Counted from the first letter of the stretch, positions 35,594 through 43,998 are shown. The stretch is DNA of 64,000 nucleotides from Microbacterium hominis NBRC 15708 (GCF_001592125.1 NZ_BCWI01000007.1:62001-126000), one strand, 5' to 3'. A program made the numbers and translations. The notes: a model not told the origin generated them from the sequence alone.

Positions 35594-36670
35594 TCAGACG
35601 AGGGTGAGGGTGGGGTAGTCGACGTACCCGCGGGCGCCACCGGTGTACAGCGTGCCGGGGTCGACCTCGGTGAGCGGGGCATCGGCCTTCAGCCGCTCCA
35701 CAACGTCGGGATTCGCCAGCGCGAACCGTCCGAGCGGGGTGATGTCGGCCAGGCCCGCCTCGATGTCGTCCGCGATCTGCTCGCGCGTGCGGCCGTAGCG
35801 GACGACCAGCACGGCCGTCGGCCAGGCTTCGCGCAGCGCGGCGAGCAACTCGTCGTCGCCCAGGTGGTGCACGTGGAGGTAAGCGAGGTTCAGGGGCGCG
35901 AGGCGCGCGACGAGGTCGAGGTACTGGGCGTGCACGTCCGCGCGCGCCCCCTCGTCGATGCCGCCGAGGGGGAAGGCGGGGGAGATGCGGATGCCGGTAC
36001 GGTCGGCGCCGATCTCATCAGCGACGGCCGCGGCGACCTCGACGACGAAACGCGACCGGTTCTCGACCGACCCGCCGTACTGATCGGTGCGCTCGTTGGC
36101 GTTGGGGGAGAGGAACTGGTGCAGGAGATAGCCGTTGGCCGCGTGGATCTCGATGCCGTCCGCTCCCGCGGCGATGGCGGATGCCGCTGCGTGACGGAAC
36201 TCCGCGATGACGCCCGGGATCTCGTCGGTGGCGAGGGCGCGCGGAACGGGCAGGGGCTGCGGGCCGGACGCCGTGAACATGTCCTGACCCGCGGCGATAG
36301 CCGACGGCGCCACGGGCTGGCGGTGGTGGGGGGTGTTGTCGGGGTGGGAGACGCGGCCCACGTGCATGAGCTGGATGAACAGGTGACCGCCCCCGTCGTG
36401 CACGGTGTCGGCGACCTTCTGCCAGCCGACGATGTGCGCGTCTGTGTAGATTCCGGGAGTGTTCACGTATCCCTGGCCGTCCGCGGAGGGCTGGGTTCCC
36501 TCGGTGATGAGCAGCCCGAGCGATGCGCGCTGGCCGTAGTACTGGGCGACCAAGTCGCCGGGGGTGCCGTCGGCATCTGCTCGGTTGCGCGTCATCGGTG
36601 CGAGCGCCAGGCGGTGGGGGAGTTCGAGGCGACCGAGCGCGAAAGGCTGCCAGAGAGCGTCGAGAGTCAT
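35594..36670 (-). CDS. Old Yellow Enzyme family FMN-dependent alkene reductase
   Basis: The product is 358 residues, the family's normal length. Landmarks include LALAPMTRNRA (flavin-binding), ITEGTQPSADGQGY, the HVGR substrate/FMN segment, HAANGYLLHQFLSPNANERTDQYGGSVENRSRF (complete family signature with the His pair) and VRYGRT. The enzyme reduces activated C=C bonds (enones, nitro-olefins, quinones) with NADPH. The gene is transcribed away from a TetR regulator, with 149 bp between starts that contain a perfect tandem repeat, and is probably repressed by that regulator. Confidence 0.94.
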   Translation of the reverse strand: MTLDALWQPFALGRLELPHRLALAPMTRNRADADGTPGDLVAQYYGQRASLGLLITEGTQPSADGQGYVNTPGIYTDAHIVGWQKVADTVHDGGGHLFIQLMHVGRVSHPDNTPHHRQPVAPSAIAAGQDMFTASGPQPLPVPRALATDEIPGVIAEFRHAAASAIAAGADGIEIHAANGYLLHQFLSPNANERTDQYGGSVENRSRFVVEVAAAVADEIGADRTGIRISPAFPLGGIDEGARADVHAQYLDLVARLAPLNLAYLHVHHLGDDELLAALREAWPTAVLVVRYGRTREQIADDIEAGLADITPLGRFALANPDVVERLKADAPLTEVDPGTLYTGGARGYVDYPTLTLV

Positions 36671-36687
36671 CGTGAGTGTCGTTCCTT

Positions 36688-36720
36688 GTGTTGTGGGACA
36701 GGTGGTGTTGTGGGACAGGT
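36688..36720. promoter_or_regulatory. Tandem 16-bp direct repeat upstream of the alkene reductase gene
   Basis: GTGTTGTGGGACAGGT occurs at 36688-36703 and again, perfectly, at 36705-36720. Each copy contains TGTGGGACA, a TGT-N3-ACA half-palindrome. The pair begins 18 bp upstream of the ATG, between the two divergent genes, where an operator or activator site is expected. The 17-bp period is close to one and a half DNA turns. Confidence 0.5.
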
Positions 36721-36819
36721 CGTCACCGGGTCGAGGATGGGAGAATCGAAGGGGCCCATGACGTTAGTGACTACGCTCATAACCGGGGCCACTCAGTATT
36801 CATTCCCGGAGGAGCGAAG

Positions 36820-37452
36820 ATGTCACCGACCTCACCGCCCGTGGGGCGTCGCGAGCGCAACAAGCAGGAGAAACTCGAGCGCATCATGGTTGCGGCCGGC
36901 GCGCTCTTCGCCGAGCGCGGCGTCGATGACGTCACGACGCAGGAGATCGCCGACGCCGCAGACATCGGCACCGGTACCCTCTTCCTCTACGCCAAGACCA
37001 AGGGGGAGTTGCTCCTCCTCGTGCAGAACGCCCACTACTCTCGAGCCCTCGAAGAAGGTCGCAGCGCCGCGGCTGCCACATCCGGAGCGATCGACGGTGT
37101 CCTCGCGCTGCTGGCGCCGGTCGTCGCGTGCAACCGGACGCAGGTCGACAACGGCCGCACATACCTGCGGGAGATGATCTTCGGTGACGCGGCGGAGCCG
37201 CACCACGCGGAGGCGCTCCGGGTCGTCAGCGAGAGCGAGCAGACCCTCATTGACCTGATCGTCACGCGCGCCGGTCGCAGCGAGGCCGATGCGGCTGTGT
37301 TGGCGCGGGTGATCTCTTCCGGGCTGGTGGTCGCGATGGCCTCGGCTCCGACGGCGGACACGAGCGTCGACGAGATCCTCGCGATCGTCCGCGCTCAGGT
37401 CACGGCGATCCTCTCCGGCGTCGAGGGCGAGACGTGGGTGCCGACCACGTAG
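36820..37452 (+). CDS. TetR-family transcriptional regulator
   Basis: The product is 210 residues from ATG 36820, which follows GGAGGA; longer starts add unrelated sequence. The N-terminal TetR HTH is complete (KLERIMVAAGALFAERGVDDVTTQEIADAADIGTGTLFLYAKTKGELLL, about 15-63). The C-terminal ligand domain is diverse, as usual. It is divergent from the Old Yellow Enzyme gene and near two alpha/beta hydrolases, so it probably represses this cluster in response to a reactive or aromatic compound, which is inference. A perfect TetR-style palindrome is found 3 kb away at 40516-40531. Confidence 0.92.
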   Translation: MSPTSPPVGRRERNKQEKLERIMVAAGALFAERGVDDVTTQEIADAADIGTGTLFLYAKTKGELLLLVQNAHYSRALEEGRSAAAATSGAIDGVLALLAPVVACNRTQVDNGRTYLREMIFGDAAEPHHAEALRVVSESEQTLIDLIVTRAGRSEADAAVLARVISSGLVVAMASAPTADTSVDEILAIVRAQVTAILSGVEGETWVPTT

Positions 37453-37479
37453 CCTGCACCCGCCTCGTGATCGCGCCGC

Positions 37480-37639
37480 TCTCGCTGCGTCCGCCTGACG
37501 GGGCCCACGGCCCGGCTCGCACCTGCCGGGTGGCCTCGTCTGCGAGCACTTCGAAGCGATCGGCCTCGAGCCCGTCGCCGCCGGGGTGCGCGGCCATCGG
37601 TGTGTCGAAGACGTTGACCCCGAAGATGGTGTCATGCCC
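37480..37639 (-). pseudogene. Remnant of a short-chain dehydrogenase C-terminus
   Basis: Minus-strand translation gives FGVNVFDTPMAAHPGGDGLEADRFEVLADEATRQV and little else. This lines up with the end of the intact SDR at 34861-35568 (LGVHVGWVDTAMAAGST ... EYEVLADETSVQLKAAL). No catalytic part or start is present. It lies between the TetR and hydrolase genes, which suggests an SDR was once here and was lost by deletion or rearrangement. Confidence 0.6.
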
Positions 37640-38492
37640 GAACGTCGGTGAGGAATTTCGCGGCGACCGGCGCGAACTCCTCCCAGTACTGGAAGATGCC
37701 ACCGTGTCCGGAGTTCGGGTAGATGATGAGCTCGGAGCCGGTGATGCGGCGGTGCAGGTCCTCCGAGAGGATGCTGGGGACCATGCGGTCGTTGTCGCCG
37801 TTGGCGATGAGCGTGGGCGATGAGATCACCGAGAGGTCGGACGGTGCGGAGCGGCCGAACTTCACGATGGCCTTCAGCTGTGTGCGAAACGCCTTGGTGG
37901 AGATCGCCTTGTCGCGGTCGATGGTGCGCTCCTGGAGCCGCCCGATGAACGCCTTTCCGGCCCTCTTGCCCTGGGCGTCGCGGTTGAAGAAGAGGAACTC
38001 CTTAGGGTCCGAGCGCGTGAGGACCGACCGGAGGATGTCCCGGTAGGTCGTGCCGACGACTTTGTCCATGTCTTTGCCGCCGCGCGGACCCGTGCCGGTG
38101 AGGATGAGGCCGCGAACGAGGTCGGGGTGCTTCACCACGAGGTCTTGAGCGATCATCCCGCCCATCGAGAACGAGAACACATCGATCTTCTTCAGGCCGA
38201 GACCCCTCGTGATGAACCGGTAGGCGTCATCGGCGGCCTCATCGAGGGTGTCGGGCACGCGGCCGCTGGACGCACCGACGCCGAGCTGATCGAACGTGAT
38301 CACGTGACGGATCTTCGCGATCGCGTCGATGATGCGAGGGTCCCAGTTGTCGAGGGTTGCGGCGAGGTGGACGAAGAAGACGACGGGGATTTCCTCCTTC
38401 GGGCCGAGCTCGCGGTAGGCGAAGGTGTCCGGGCCGACCGCGACGGTCTTCGCGGGGGCGTGGGCGTACGAGGTGATGATTGTTTCGTTCAT
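37632..38492 (-). CDS. Alpha/beta hydrolase
   Basis: The product is 286 residues from ATG 38492 (AAGGA upstream). It has the alpha/beta-hydrolase fold: VVFFVHLAATLDNWDPRIID (HG-like oxyanion strand, here HLA), the nucleophile elbow FSFSMGGMIAQ, the catalytic Asp in SPTLIANGDNDRMV and the His in YPNSGHGGIFQYWEEF. The HLAATLDNWDP pattern is shared with the second hydrolase at 39591-40454, so the two are paralogues. Substrates may be esters, lactones or, if the Ser were not used, halides or peroxides. It is transcribed leftward behind the oxidoreductase gene (61 bp). Confidence 0.87.
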   Translation of the reverse strand: MNETIITSYAHAPAKTVAVGPDTFAYRELGPKEEIPVVFFVHLAATLDNWDPRIIDAIAKIRHVITFDQLGVGASSGRVPDTLDEAADDAYRFITRGLGLKKIDVFSFSMGGMIAQDLVVKHPDLVRGLILTGTGPRGGKDMDKVVGTTYRDILRSVLTRSDPKEFLFFNRDAQGKRAGKAFIGRLQERTIDRDKAISTKAFRTQLKAIVKFGRSAPSDLSVISSPTLIANGDNDRMVPSILSEDLHRRITGSELIIYPNSGHGGIFQYWEEFAPVAAKFLTDVRA

Positions 38493-38553
38493 GGGAGACG
38501 TCCTTGGGTTCGGTGGTGAGTGTGAGGGGCGCGGGTGGGCGGTGGGAAGGGAA

Positions 38554-39549
38554 TCACGCGCCGAGGAGGACGGACTTTCCGCGGATGCCACCGCGGTGCA
38601 GCGACGCGAGAGCCTTCGGTGCATCCTCGAAGGGGGACGTGGCGCCCACGATCGGGCGGATCGCACCGGCGTCCACGAGTTCGGCGATGGCCCGCAGCTG
38701 CTCGCCGTCGGCGCGCATGAAGAGGAACTCGTAGGTGGCGCCGAGTCTCTTCGCTTGCCCGCGCACCCTCCTGCTCAGCGCGCCGGTCACGAGGCGCAGG
38801 GCCGGGCTCAGGTCGATCTGCCGGGCGAACGCGGGTGTCGGCGGGCCGGCGATGCCGACGGCCGTGCCCCCGGGGCGCAGGACGCGCAGCGACCTCGTCA
38901 GGTTCTCGCCGCCGAGGCTGTCCAGCACGAAGTCGTACCCCGACAGCTCCGCCGAGAAGTCCCGGCTGGCGTAGTCGATCACGATGTCGGCGCCGAGGGA
39001 CCGCACGAACTCCGCGTTCTTCGCCGAGGCGGTCGTCGCCACCTCCGCACCGAGATGCTTCGCCAGTTGGATGGCGATCGTTCCGACACCGCCGGCCCCT
39101 CCGTGGATGAGGACCTTCTGACCGGCCTTCACGCCGCCCTTCTCGACGAGAGCTTGCCACGCGGTCAGGGCGACGAGGGGAAGGGATGCCGCTTCGACGA
39201 GATCGACCGACGAGGGAACGCGGGCGACATCCGCCTGATCGACCGCGATGCGCTCCGCGAAGGTTCCGATCCGATGGTCGCGCGCCCGGGAGAACACCTC
39301 GTCGCCGGGCGAGAAGGAGCGGACCTGCGCGCCCACCCGGATCACCGTCCCGGCCACATCGTGGCCGAGCGTGAACGGCGGTCGGTACGGGAGGAACGCC
39401 TTGAAGGCCCCGACGCGGATCCGCTCGTCCAGGCTGTTGAGTCCGGCCGCACCCACCGCGATGAGGACGTCGTTCGGACCGACGGTCGGCTCGGGGACGT
39501 CTGCCTCGTGGAGGGGCTTCTTGTAGCCGTCGATGACGAATGCACGCAT
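38554..39549 (-). CDS. NADP-dependent quinone-oxidoreductase-like enzyme (MDR superfamily)
   Basis: The product is 331 residues from ATG 39549. It has an N-terminal GroES-like domain (GPNDVLIAVGAAGLNSLDERIRVG, FTLGHDVAGTVIRVG, FSPGDEVFSR) and then a Rossmann domain with HGGAGGVGTIAIQLAKHLGAEV. There are no zinc-binding cysteines, so it belongs to the zinc-independent quinone oxidoreductase/enone reductase branch. It likely reduces quinones or alkenals with NADPH. It lies between two paralogous alpha/beta hydrolase genes in one leftward unit. Confidence 0.9.
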   Translation of the reverse strand: MRAFVIDGYKKPLHEADVPEPTVGPNDVLIAVGAAGLNSLDERIRVGAFKAFLPYRPPFTLGHDVAGTVIRVGAQVRSFSPGDEVFSRARDHRIGTFAERIAVDQADVARVPSSVDLVEAASLPLVALTAWQALVEKGGVKAGQKVLIHGGAGGVGTIAIQLAKHLGAEVATTASAKNAEFVRSLGADIVIDYASRDFSAELSGYDFVLDSLGGENLTRSLRVLRPGGTAVGIAGPPTPAFARQIDLSPALRLVTGALSRRVRGQAKRLGATYEFLFMRADGEQLRAIAELVDAGAIRPIVGATSPFEDAPKALASLHRGGIRGKSVLLGA

Positions 39550-39590
39550 GTCGAGATTTCCTGTTCTGGGAGAGAGGTTCGGGCACTGCG

Positions 39591-40454
39591 TCAGGCGCGC
39601 AGGAAGGACTGGATCCGACCGGTCACGATGTCGCGGTGCTGCGAGACCACGCCGTGCCCGGCATGCCGAATGGTCACCACATCGAGTGCGGAGAACGCCG
39701 TACGCAGCTGGTTCGCGTTGGCCACCGGGACGAGGATGTCGTCCTCGCCGTGGAAGGTGAGCGTCGGCGTGCTCATCCGCTCGTGGGCTGGGCCGGGCTG
39801 GGCTCCCCACCGCGCGACGGCGCGGAGCTGTGCGCGCATGACGCCCGGGGTGACGGCCGCATCGCGGTCGGTGCGGCGGCGCTTCAGCCGGCGTTGATAC
39901 GCGGCCGCGGCACGCGTCCCGCTCTCTGTGCGGGGGAAGAAGAGGACGGAGGTCGCGGGGCGCGCGGTCATGACGCTGCGCGCGATGCCGCGGAGCATGA
40001 CGCCCGTCATCCGGGTGAGGCCGGCGCCGCCCCGCGGGCCGGTTCCGGACATCACGAGGTGGTCCACCAGGGTCGCCTCCTCCTCGACGATCGTTTGGGC
40101 GACCATGCCTCCCATCGAGAGGCCGAAGAGGTCGATGCGGTTGAGGCCCAGCGCGAGCACGGCGGCGATGGTGTCGCGGGCCATGTCGTCGAAGGTGTCC
40201 CGCACCCGGCCGGTCGATCGACCCACGCCGCGGTAGCCGAGCACGATGACCCGGCGATCCTGCGCGAGCGCATCGATCACCTCGGGGTCCCACGCATCCA
40301 GATTTCCGCCGAGATGCGTCAAAGCCACGAGAGGCGGCCGGTCGCCCGATCCGATCTCGCGGTAAGCGATGTCGGCCCCGTCGACGTGCACCATCCGCGT
40401 GTTGGCGTCGATGATGGACGCTCTGCGGCGGTCGCCGCGCGAGCCCGTGGCCAT
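39591..40454 (-). CDS. Alpha/beta hydrolase, paralogue of the gene at 37632-38492
   Basis: The product is 287 residues from ATG 40454, preceded by GGGAGC; an ATG at 40508 is possible but lies nearly at the operator. It has VALTHLGGNLDAWDPEVID at the oxyanion position, the nucleophile elbow FGLSMGGMVAQ, Asp in GEDDILVPV and His in IRHAGHGVVSQH. It shares SGTGPRGG and the overall layout with the downstream paralogue. The basic N-terminus (GSRGDRRRASI) is not a signal peptide. It is the first gene of the hydrolase-oxidoreductase-hydrolase unit, with a perfect palindromic operator 62 bp upstream. Confidence 0.87.
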   Translation of the reverse strand: MATGSRGDRRRASIIDANTRMVHVDGADIAYREIGSGDRPPLVALTHLGGNLDAWDPEVIDALAQDRRVIVLGYRGVGRSTGRVRDTFDDMARDTIAAVLALGLNRIDLFGLSMGGMVAQTIVEEEATLVDHLVMSGTGPRGGAGLTRMTGVMLRGIARSVMTARPATSVLFFPRTESGTRAAAAYQRRLKRRRTDRDAAVTPGVMRAQLRAVARWGAQPGPAHERMSTPTLTFHGEDDILVPVANANQLRTAFSALDVVTIRHAGHGVVSQHRDIVTGRIQSFLRA

Positions 40455-40515
40455 ATGTGCTCCCGGGGTCCGATGAGGATTGTGCAGCCCTCGCTTTTGC
40501 GAGCACACTCATTAT

Positions 40516-40531
40516 TGACTGAACTCAGTCA
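40516..40531. promoter_or_regulatory. Perfect palindromic operator, TetR type
   Basis: TGACTGA-AC-TCAGTCA is a perfect 7-bp inverted repeat with a 2-bp spacer, the typical form of TetR-family operators. It lies 62 bp upstream of the hydrolase ATG on the same transcription unit. The TetR regulator at 36820-37452 is the nearest candidate binder. A loosely similar sequence (GTGACTACGCTCA) lies upstream of that tetR gene. Confidence 0.6.
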
Positions 40532-40754
40532 GAGGTCAACGAGGCGATGTGATGCGGCGGTCCGGTTCGGTCGGGCGTCGGGGGAAAGCGAGACCGGCGG
40601 TGGATACCGCGCTCCTCTGTAGTGGGGCACGCACTGAGCCCTGACCGGTCGTCCGAGAAGCGCCGGCGTCAACTGCCGATGTGAACGCGTCCCGGAGACC
40701 TGCGCACGGACCGAACCGTGCAAAAGGCGCCGAATCTCGCCTCTTCGCTTTCGG
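40532..40754. other. Intergenic region without a gene
   Basis: Together with the operator and leader this makes 300 bp between the hydrolase start and the 3' end of the MFS gene. Short frames occur on both strands but have biased composition and no ribosome-binding site. I see no convincing gene or RNA. Confidence 0.5.
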
Positions 40755-41957
40755 TCATCGTGACGATCGCGGCGCGTCCTCGCGCGAGACGCGCCGTTGC
40801 CCCGTCGCGGCGGGGATGACCAGCATCACGGTCAGCGCGCCCGCGATCGCGTACGCCGCGGGGATCGGGAGCCATGCAGCGAGCAGTGCTCCAGCGCCGA
40901 GGCCTGCGAGGCCGGTCGCTTCGACGAGGAAACTGGCCGACGACATCGTGCGTGCGACGTCGTGGCTTCCCGCTCCCGATTGCAGCTCGCCGTAGAGGGT
41001 GGCCATCCCGACCGTTCCGCCGAAGGCGGTCGAGAACTCGATCGCCACCAGTGCGACGTATGTCCACGGACTGTTCGCAGGAGCGAGGGCCACACCGATG
41101 GTGGCGAGTCCCATCGTCAGGAGTCCGATCACGACGACCGTCGCCGTGCTCCAGCGGGCGTAGAGCCGACCGAGCGCGACGCCCCCTGTGATGCCGCCCA
41201 GTGCGCCCGTCGCCACGACAAGACCGAGCAGCGGAGGGTCTACGCCCAGCGTGTTCACGAAGTAGTAGACGCCCAAGGGGGCGGTGAGCGAGGAGAACAG
41301 GCCGGCCGCGGCGGCGATCCACAGCGTCGGGTTGCGCGACAACTGCCGGGCGATGAGCCTCAGAGAGGGCCGCGGCTCCTCCGCCGGATCCGCGTCGACA
41401 TCGGGGATCCTCGTCCACGACAATGCTGCGATCCACGAGGCCACGGTGTCGATCAACAGCGCAAGGGGTGCCGGCATGAGGGCGATGAGAAGGGGTGCTC
41501 CCGACTGGCCGACGATTTCGCCGGTACTGGTCGCCGAGCTCAACAGGCCGACTTGTCGCACGCGGTCTTCGGGTTCGGTCAGGTGGTTCAAGACACCGTG
41601 ACCCAGAACCGACAGTGCAGTGAGAAGCAGGACGTTCACCGCGAGCCAGGCGATCAGGGTGATGGGGGACAGTGCTCCGACCGACCACATGATCGGCACC
41701 ACCGTCGACCACAGTCCTGACAGTGTCGCGGTCAGGATCATCAGCCTCACGTGTCTGCGGCTGCGGTCGGCCCAGACCGCGAGCGGAATCCGTAGAAGCA
41801 TGCTCGTCGCGAGCATCACGGCCAACAGAGCCGCGACGTGGGCAGGCGTCCCGCCGAGTGTCGACACGAGGATGAGAGGCGCGAGGACCTCGGTCGCGGC
41901 CCCACCAGCGGAGGTGAAGACCCGCCCCGCGCGAAATCGTGTGACGTCGGAAATCAC
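40755..41957 (-). CDS. MFS transporter, 12-helix type
   Basis: The product is 400 residues from GTG 41957, preceded by GGAGGAGCCC. The sequence has about twelve hydrophobic segments, and the loop after helix 2 carries VWADRSRRHVRLMIL, a form of the MFS DRxxRR signature. A long basic cytoplasmic loop (residues about 195-225, with DVDADPAEEPRPSLRLIARQ) separates the halves. Sequence style suggests an efflux permease of the Tet/macrolide-type group, but the substrate cannot be stated. It stands alone, with 300 bp on one side and 430 bp before lsr2 on the other. Confidence 0.85.
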   Translation of the reverse strand: MISDVTRFRAGRVFTSAGGAATEVLAPLILVSTLGGTPAHVAALLAVMLATSMLLRIPLAVWADRSRRHVRLMILTATLSGLWSTVVPIMWSVGALSPITLIAWLAVNVLLLTALSVLGHGVLNHLTEPEDRVRQVGLLSSATSTGEIVGQSGAPLLIALMPAPLALLIDTVASWIAALSWTRIPDVDADPAEEPRPSLRLIARQLSRNPTLWIAAAAGLFSSLTAPLGVYYFVNTLGVDPPLLGLVVATGALGGITGGVALGRLYARWSTATVVVIGLLTMGLATIGVALAPANSPWTYVALVAIEFSTAFGGTVGMATLYGELQSGAGSHDVARTMSSASFLVEATGLAGLGAGALLAAWLPIPAAYAIAGALTVMLVIPAATGQRRVSREDAPRSSR

Positions 41958-42327
41958 GGGCTCCTCCGACCCGAGTGCCTGACATTTGTGGCGATTGCCG
42001 TCAATTCTCGAGTTCCTCGCCCGTGTCGCCGGTGTGCCGTGGGAGGCAGGCTATTGCCGCCCGAATACGGCGTCAACGTCCCCGCCGAAATCCCACACTC
42101 TGGTCGAGCATTTCGAGCACGTCGTCCTCTCCGGTGAGAGGACGACGTCATGATGCTGAAGGGCTGCGCAACGCCGGCCGGGTGATGACCCGTCGCCCGG
42201 GGTCACGCGATGCCTCTGTCCTAGAGCGATGCCGGCGAATGGAATGCGCGGGCGAGGAAAGCCACGACGAGCCACACGAGTGCCGCGACAAGCAGCAGAA
42301 CGCCGGGCCGTTCGGCGAGGAACGACT
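41958..42327. other. Intergenic region without a supported gene
   Basis: Short overlapping frames exist. One minus-strand frame ending at 42221 contains a hydrophobic stretch (LLLVAALVWLVVAFLA) that might be a tiny membrane peptide, but its upstream part is unconvincing and no ribosome-binding site is clear. Nothing else is supported. Confidence 0.4.
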
Positions 42328-42367
42328 GTGGGCACCGATGAGAACGATCGTTCCCAGCGGTGCCCAC
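42328..42367. terminator. Inverted repeat downstream of lsr2
   Basis: Perfect 10-bp arms GTGGGCACCG (42328-42337) and CGGTGCCCAC (42358-42367) enclose a second palindrome, AACGATCGTT (42343-42352), exactly at the centre. It is 22 bp after the lsr2 stop codon, so it probably terminates that transcript. The nested symmetry could also be a protein-binding site. Confidence 0.55.
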
Positions 42368-42389
42368 GGTGTCGTGCGCGTGAATCCGA

Positions 42390-42743
42390 TCAGTGCGCCG
42401 CGGTGTACGCCTCGAGCACGGCGGCGGGAACGCGTCCGCGCTCGCTGACGGTGTGACCATTGGCACGCGCCCATTCACGAACGACGCCGAGGTCCTTGCC
42501 GGAGGCCTTTCGCGATGAGCGGGCGCCGGTTCGCCGTGCGCCGCCGTTCGTCGCGGGCGAGGACGTACGTGCAGCGCTGATGAAAGGCGCGAGTGCGTCC
42601 TCGAGCTTCGCGAGATTCTCGTCGGAAAGGTCGATCTCGTAGGACTTCTTACCGAGCGCGAAGCTCACGCTGCCGCCCTTACCGTGTGCGATCGGGGTGC
42701 CATCGAGGTCGTCGACGAGCTCGACGATGACTTTCTGTGCCAT
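42390..42743 (-). CDS. lsr2: Lsr2-family nucleoid-associated protein
   Basis: The product is 117 residues. The N-terminal dimerisation domain reads MAQKVIVELVDDLDGTPIAHGKGGSVSFALGKKSYEIDLSDENLAKLEDAL. A Ser/Arg-rich linker follows, then the DNA-binding domain with VREWARANGHTVSERGRVPAAVLEAYTAAH, whose RGR is the AT-hook-like motif that inserts in the minor groove. Lsr2 bridges and silences AT-rich, often foreign, DNA in actinobacteria. Whether it silences the lower-GC element in this window cannot be read from sequence. A 16-bp palindrome lies 73 bp upstream of its start. Confidence 0.95.
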   Translation of the reverse strand: MAQKVIVELVDDLDGTPIAHGKGGSVSFALGKKSYEIDLSDENLAKLEDALAPFISAARTSSPATNGGARRTGARSSRKASGKDLGVVREWARANGHTVSERGRVPAAVLEAYTAAH

Positions 42744-42815
42744 GAGTGGGGCTTCTCTCAGGTTGTATGGGGCGCTGGGCAGTCGGGTTATCGACCCGTC
42801 TGCGGAAAAGCCTAC

Positions 42816-42831
42816 TCACTCATTTGAGTGA
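42816..42831. promoter_or_regulatory. Perfect 16-bp palindrome upstream of lsr2
   Basis: TCACTCA-TT-TGAGTGA has perfect 7-bp arms. It lies 73-88 bp upstream of the lsr2 ATG and about 212 bp upstream of the AraC-type gene on the other strand. Size and symmetry fit a TetR/GntR-style dimer operator; the regulator is unknown. Confidence 0.45.
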
Positions 42832-43042
42832 AAGCGGTTCATTCCCCTGCCCCTTGACAACTTTTTCCCGGCGCCGCGGCGAGCGTTCCCGATTCGGTGC
42901 GCGGTGACATCGCGGTCGGGTGAATGCCACGTGCAGACACCGCGGGGCGAGCCCCATTCCGTCGCGGGCCGTTTGGCGGCGAAGGGCAGCCCTGGTTAGC
43001 CTTCGTGAGGACGGGAACGACGCGGAGAAGAGGCTGGTCCCG

Positions 43043-43885
43043 ATGAGCTCCTACCGTCAGGCGGACTGGGACGCGAGCCCGACGCATCCCAGCTCGCTGC
43101 GGGCGCCCTACCTCATGAGCACGGGCGTCATCACCGCCGACGACGGCTCGTCGCGACCGATCTCGCCTCCGCACGCCCACCCCGACGCCCTGCTCGCGTG
43201 GTGCTACCGCGGCACGGTGTGGGTGTACCTGCGTGACGCCATGTGGCGTCTGGCCCCCGGCCAGGGCATGTGGATCCCCGCGGGCACGCCGCATACGGCA
43301 CGCCATGAGCGCGACTCGACCGGCTGCTACACCTACATCCCCGACGCCTCGCTCGTCACCCCGGTGGTCGAGGTCACGCGAGTGCTCGTTCCTCGCGCGG
43401 TGCAGGAGATGCTGCTCCACCTCGGGACCGACGACATGCCCGACCGCCTGCGGGTGCGCATCCAAGCGGTGCTGCTGGAGATGCTGCAGCAGCCCGTGCG
43501 CGAGTCGTCGGACGAGTGGAGCGAGGTGCCGATGCCCGCCGACGAGCGTGTGCGCGCCCTCGTGCAGGCCGTGCTCTCCGATCCGGGCGACGTGCGGACC
43601 GCCCGTGAGCTCGTCGCCGCCCACGGCCTGCACGAACGCACGGTGTTGCGCGTGTTCACCCACGACATCGGGATGAGCTTCGGCCAGTGGAGGACGTGGG
43701 TGCGCATGGTGCTGGCGGCGCGATTGATCGTCGACGGAACGCCGATCGGGATGGCGGCCCGCCGATGCGGCTACGCGACGACGAGCGCATTCTCGGCCGC
43801 GTTCAAAGACAGGTTCGGGGTGACTCCGCGCCAGCACGTCGCGCGCGTGCGCGCGGATCCGGCGCACCGCCTCTACGGCCGCTGA
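43043..43885 (+). CDS. AraC-family regulator with cupin sensor domain
   Basis: The product is 280 residues from ATG 43043 (GAAGAGG upstream). The N-terminal half is a cupin-like beta barrel (SPPHAHPDALLAWCYRGTVWVYLRDAMWRLAPGQGMWIPAGTPHTARH). The C-terminal half has two HTH units of the AraC type (ARELVAAHGLHERTVLRVFTHDIGMSFGQWRTWVRMVLAARLIVDGTPIGMAARRCGYATTSAFSAAFKDRFGVTPRQH; written as adjoining segments). It stands immediately upstream of the siderophore locus on the same strand, so it may activate it, perhaps with ferric siderophore as ligand; this is inference. Confidence 0.88.
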   Translation: MSSYRQADWDASPTHPSSLRAPYLMSTGVITADDGSSRPISPPHAHPDALLAWCYRGTVWVYLRDAMWRLAPGQGMWIPAGTPHTARHERDSTGCYTYIPDASLVTPVVEVTRVLVPRAVQEMLLHLGTDDMPDRLRVRIQAVLLEMLQQPVRESSDEWSEVPMPADERVRALVQAVLSDPGDVRTARELVAAHGLHERTVLRVFTHDIGMSFGQWRTWVRMVLAARLIVDGTPIGMAARRCGYATTSAFSAAFKDRFGVTPRQHVARVRADPAHRLYGR

Positions 43886-43998
43886 CTCCGAACGGCGGTT
43901 CGGCGGGAGAGGATGCGCGCCACGAGGTGTCGCTTCTGCGACACAACTCGTCCGTCCTGCGACACTGTCGGGCCGCAAGCGGCCCTAGCATCGTGTTT

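Noticed and set aside
42221-42478. Small membrane peptide encoded on the minus strand next to lsr2
   Set aside because: Only about 20 residues are hydrophobic, the remainder is unlike protein, it overlaps the lsr2 3' end, and no start with a ribosome-binding site is evident.
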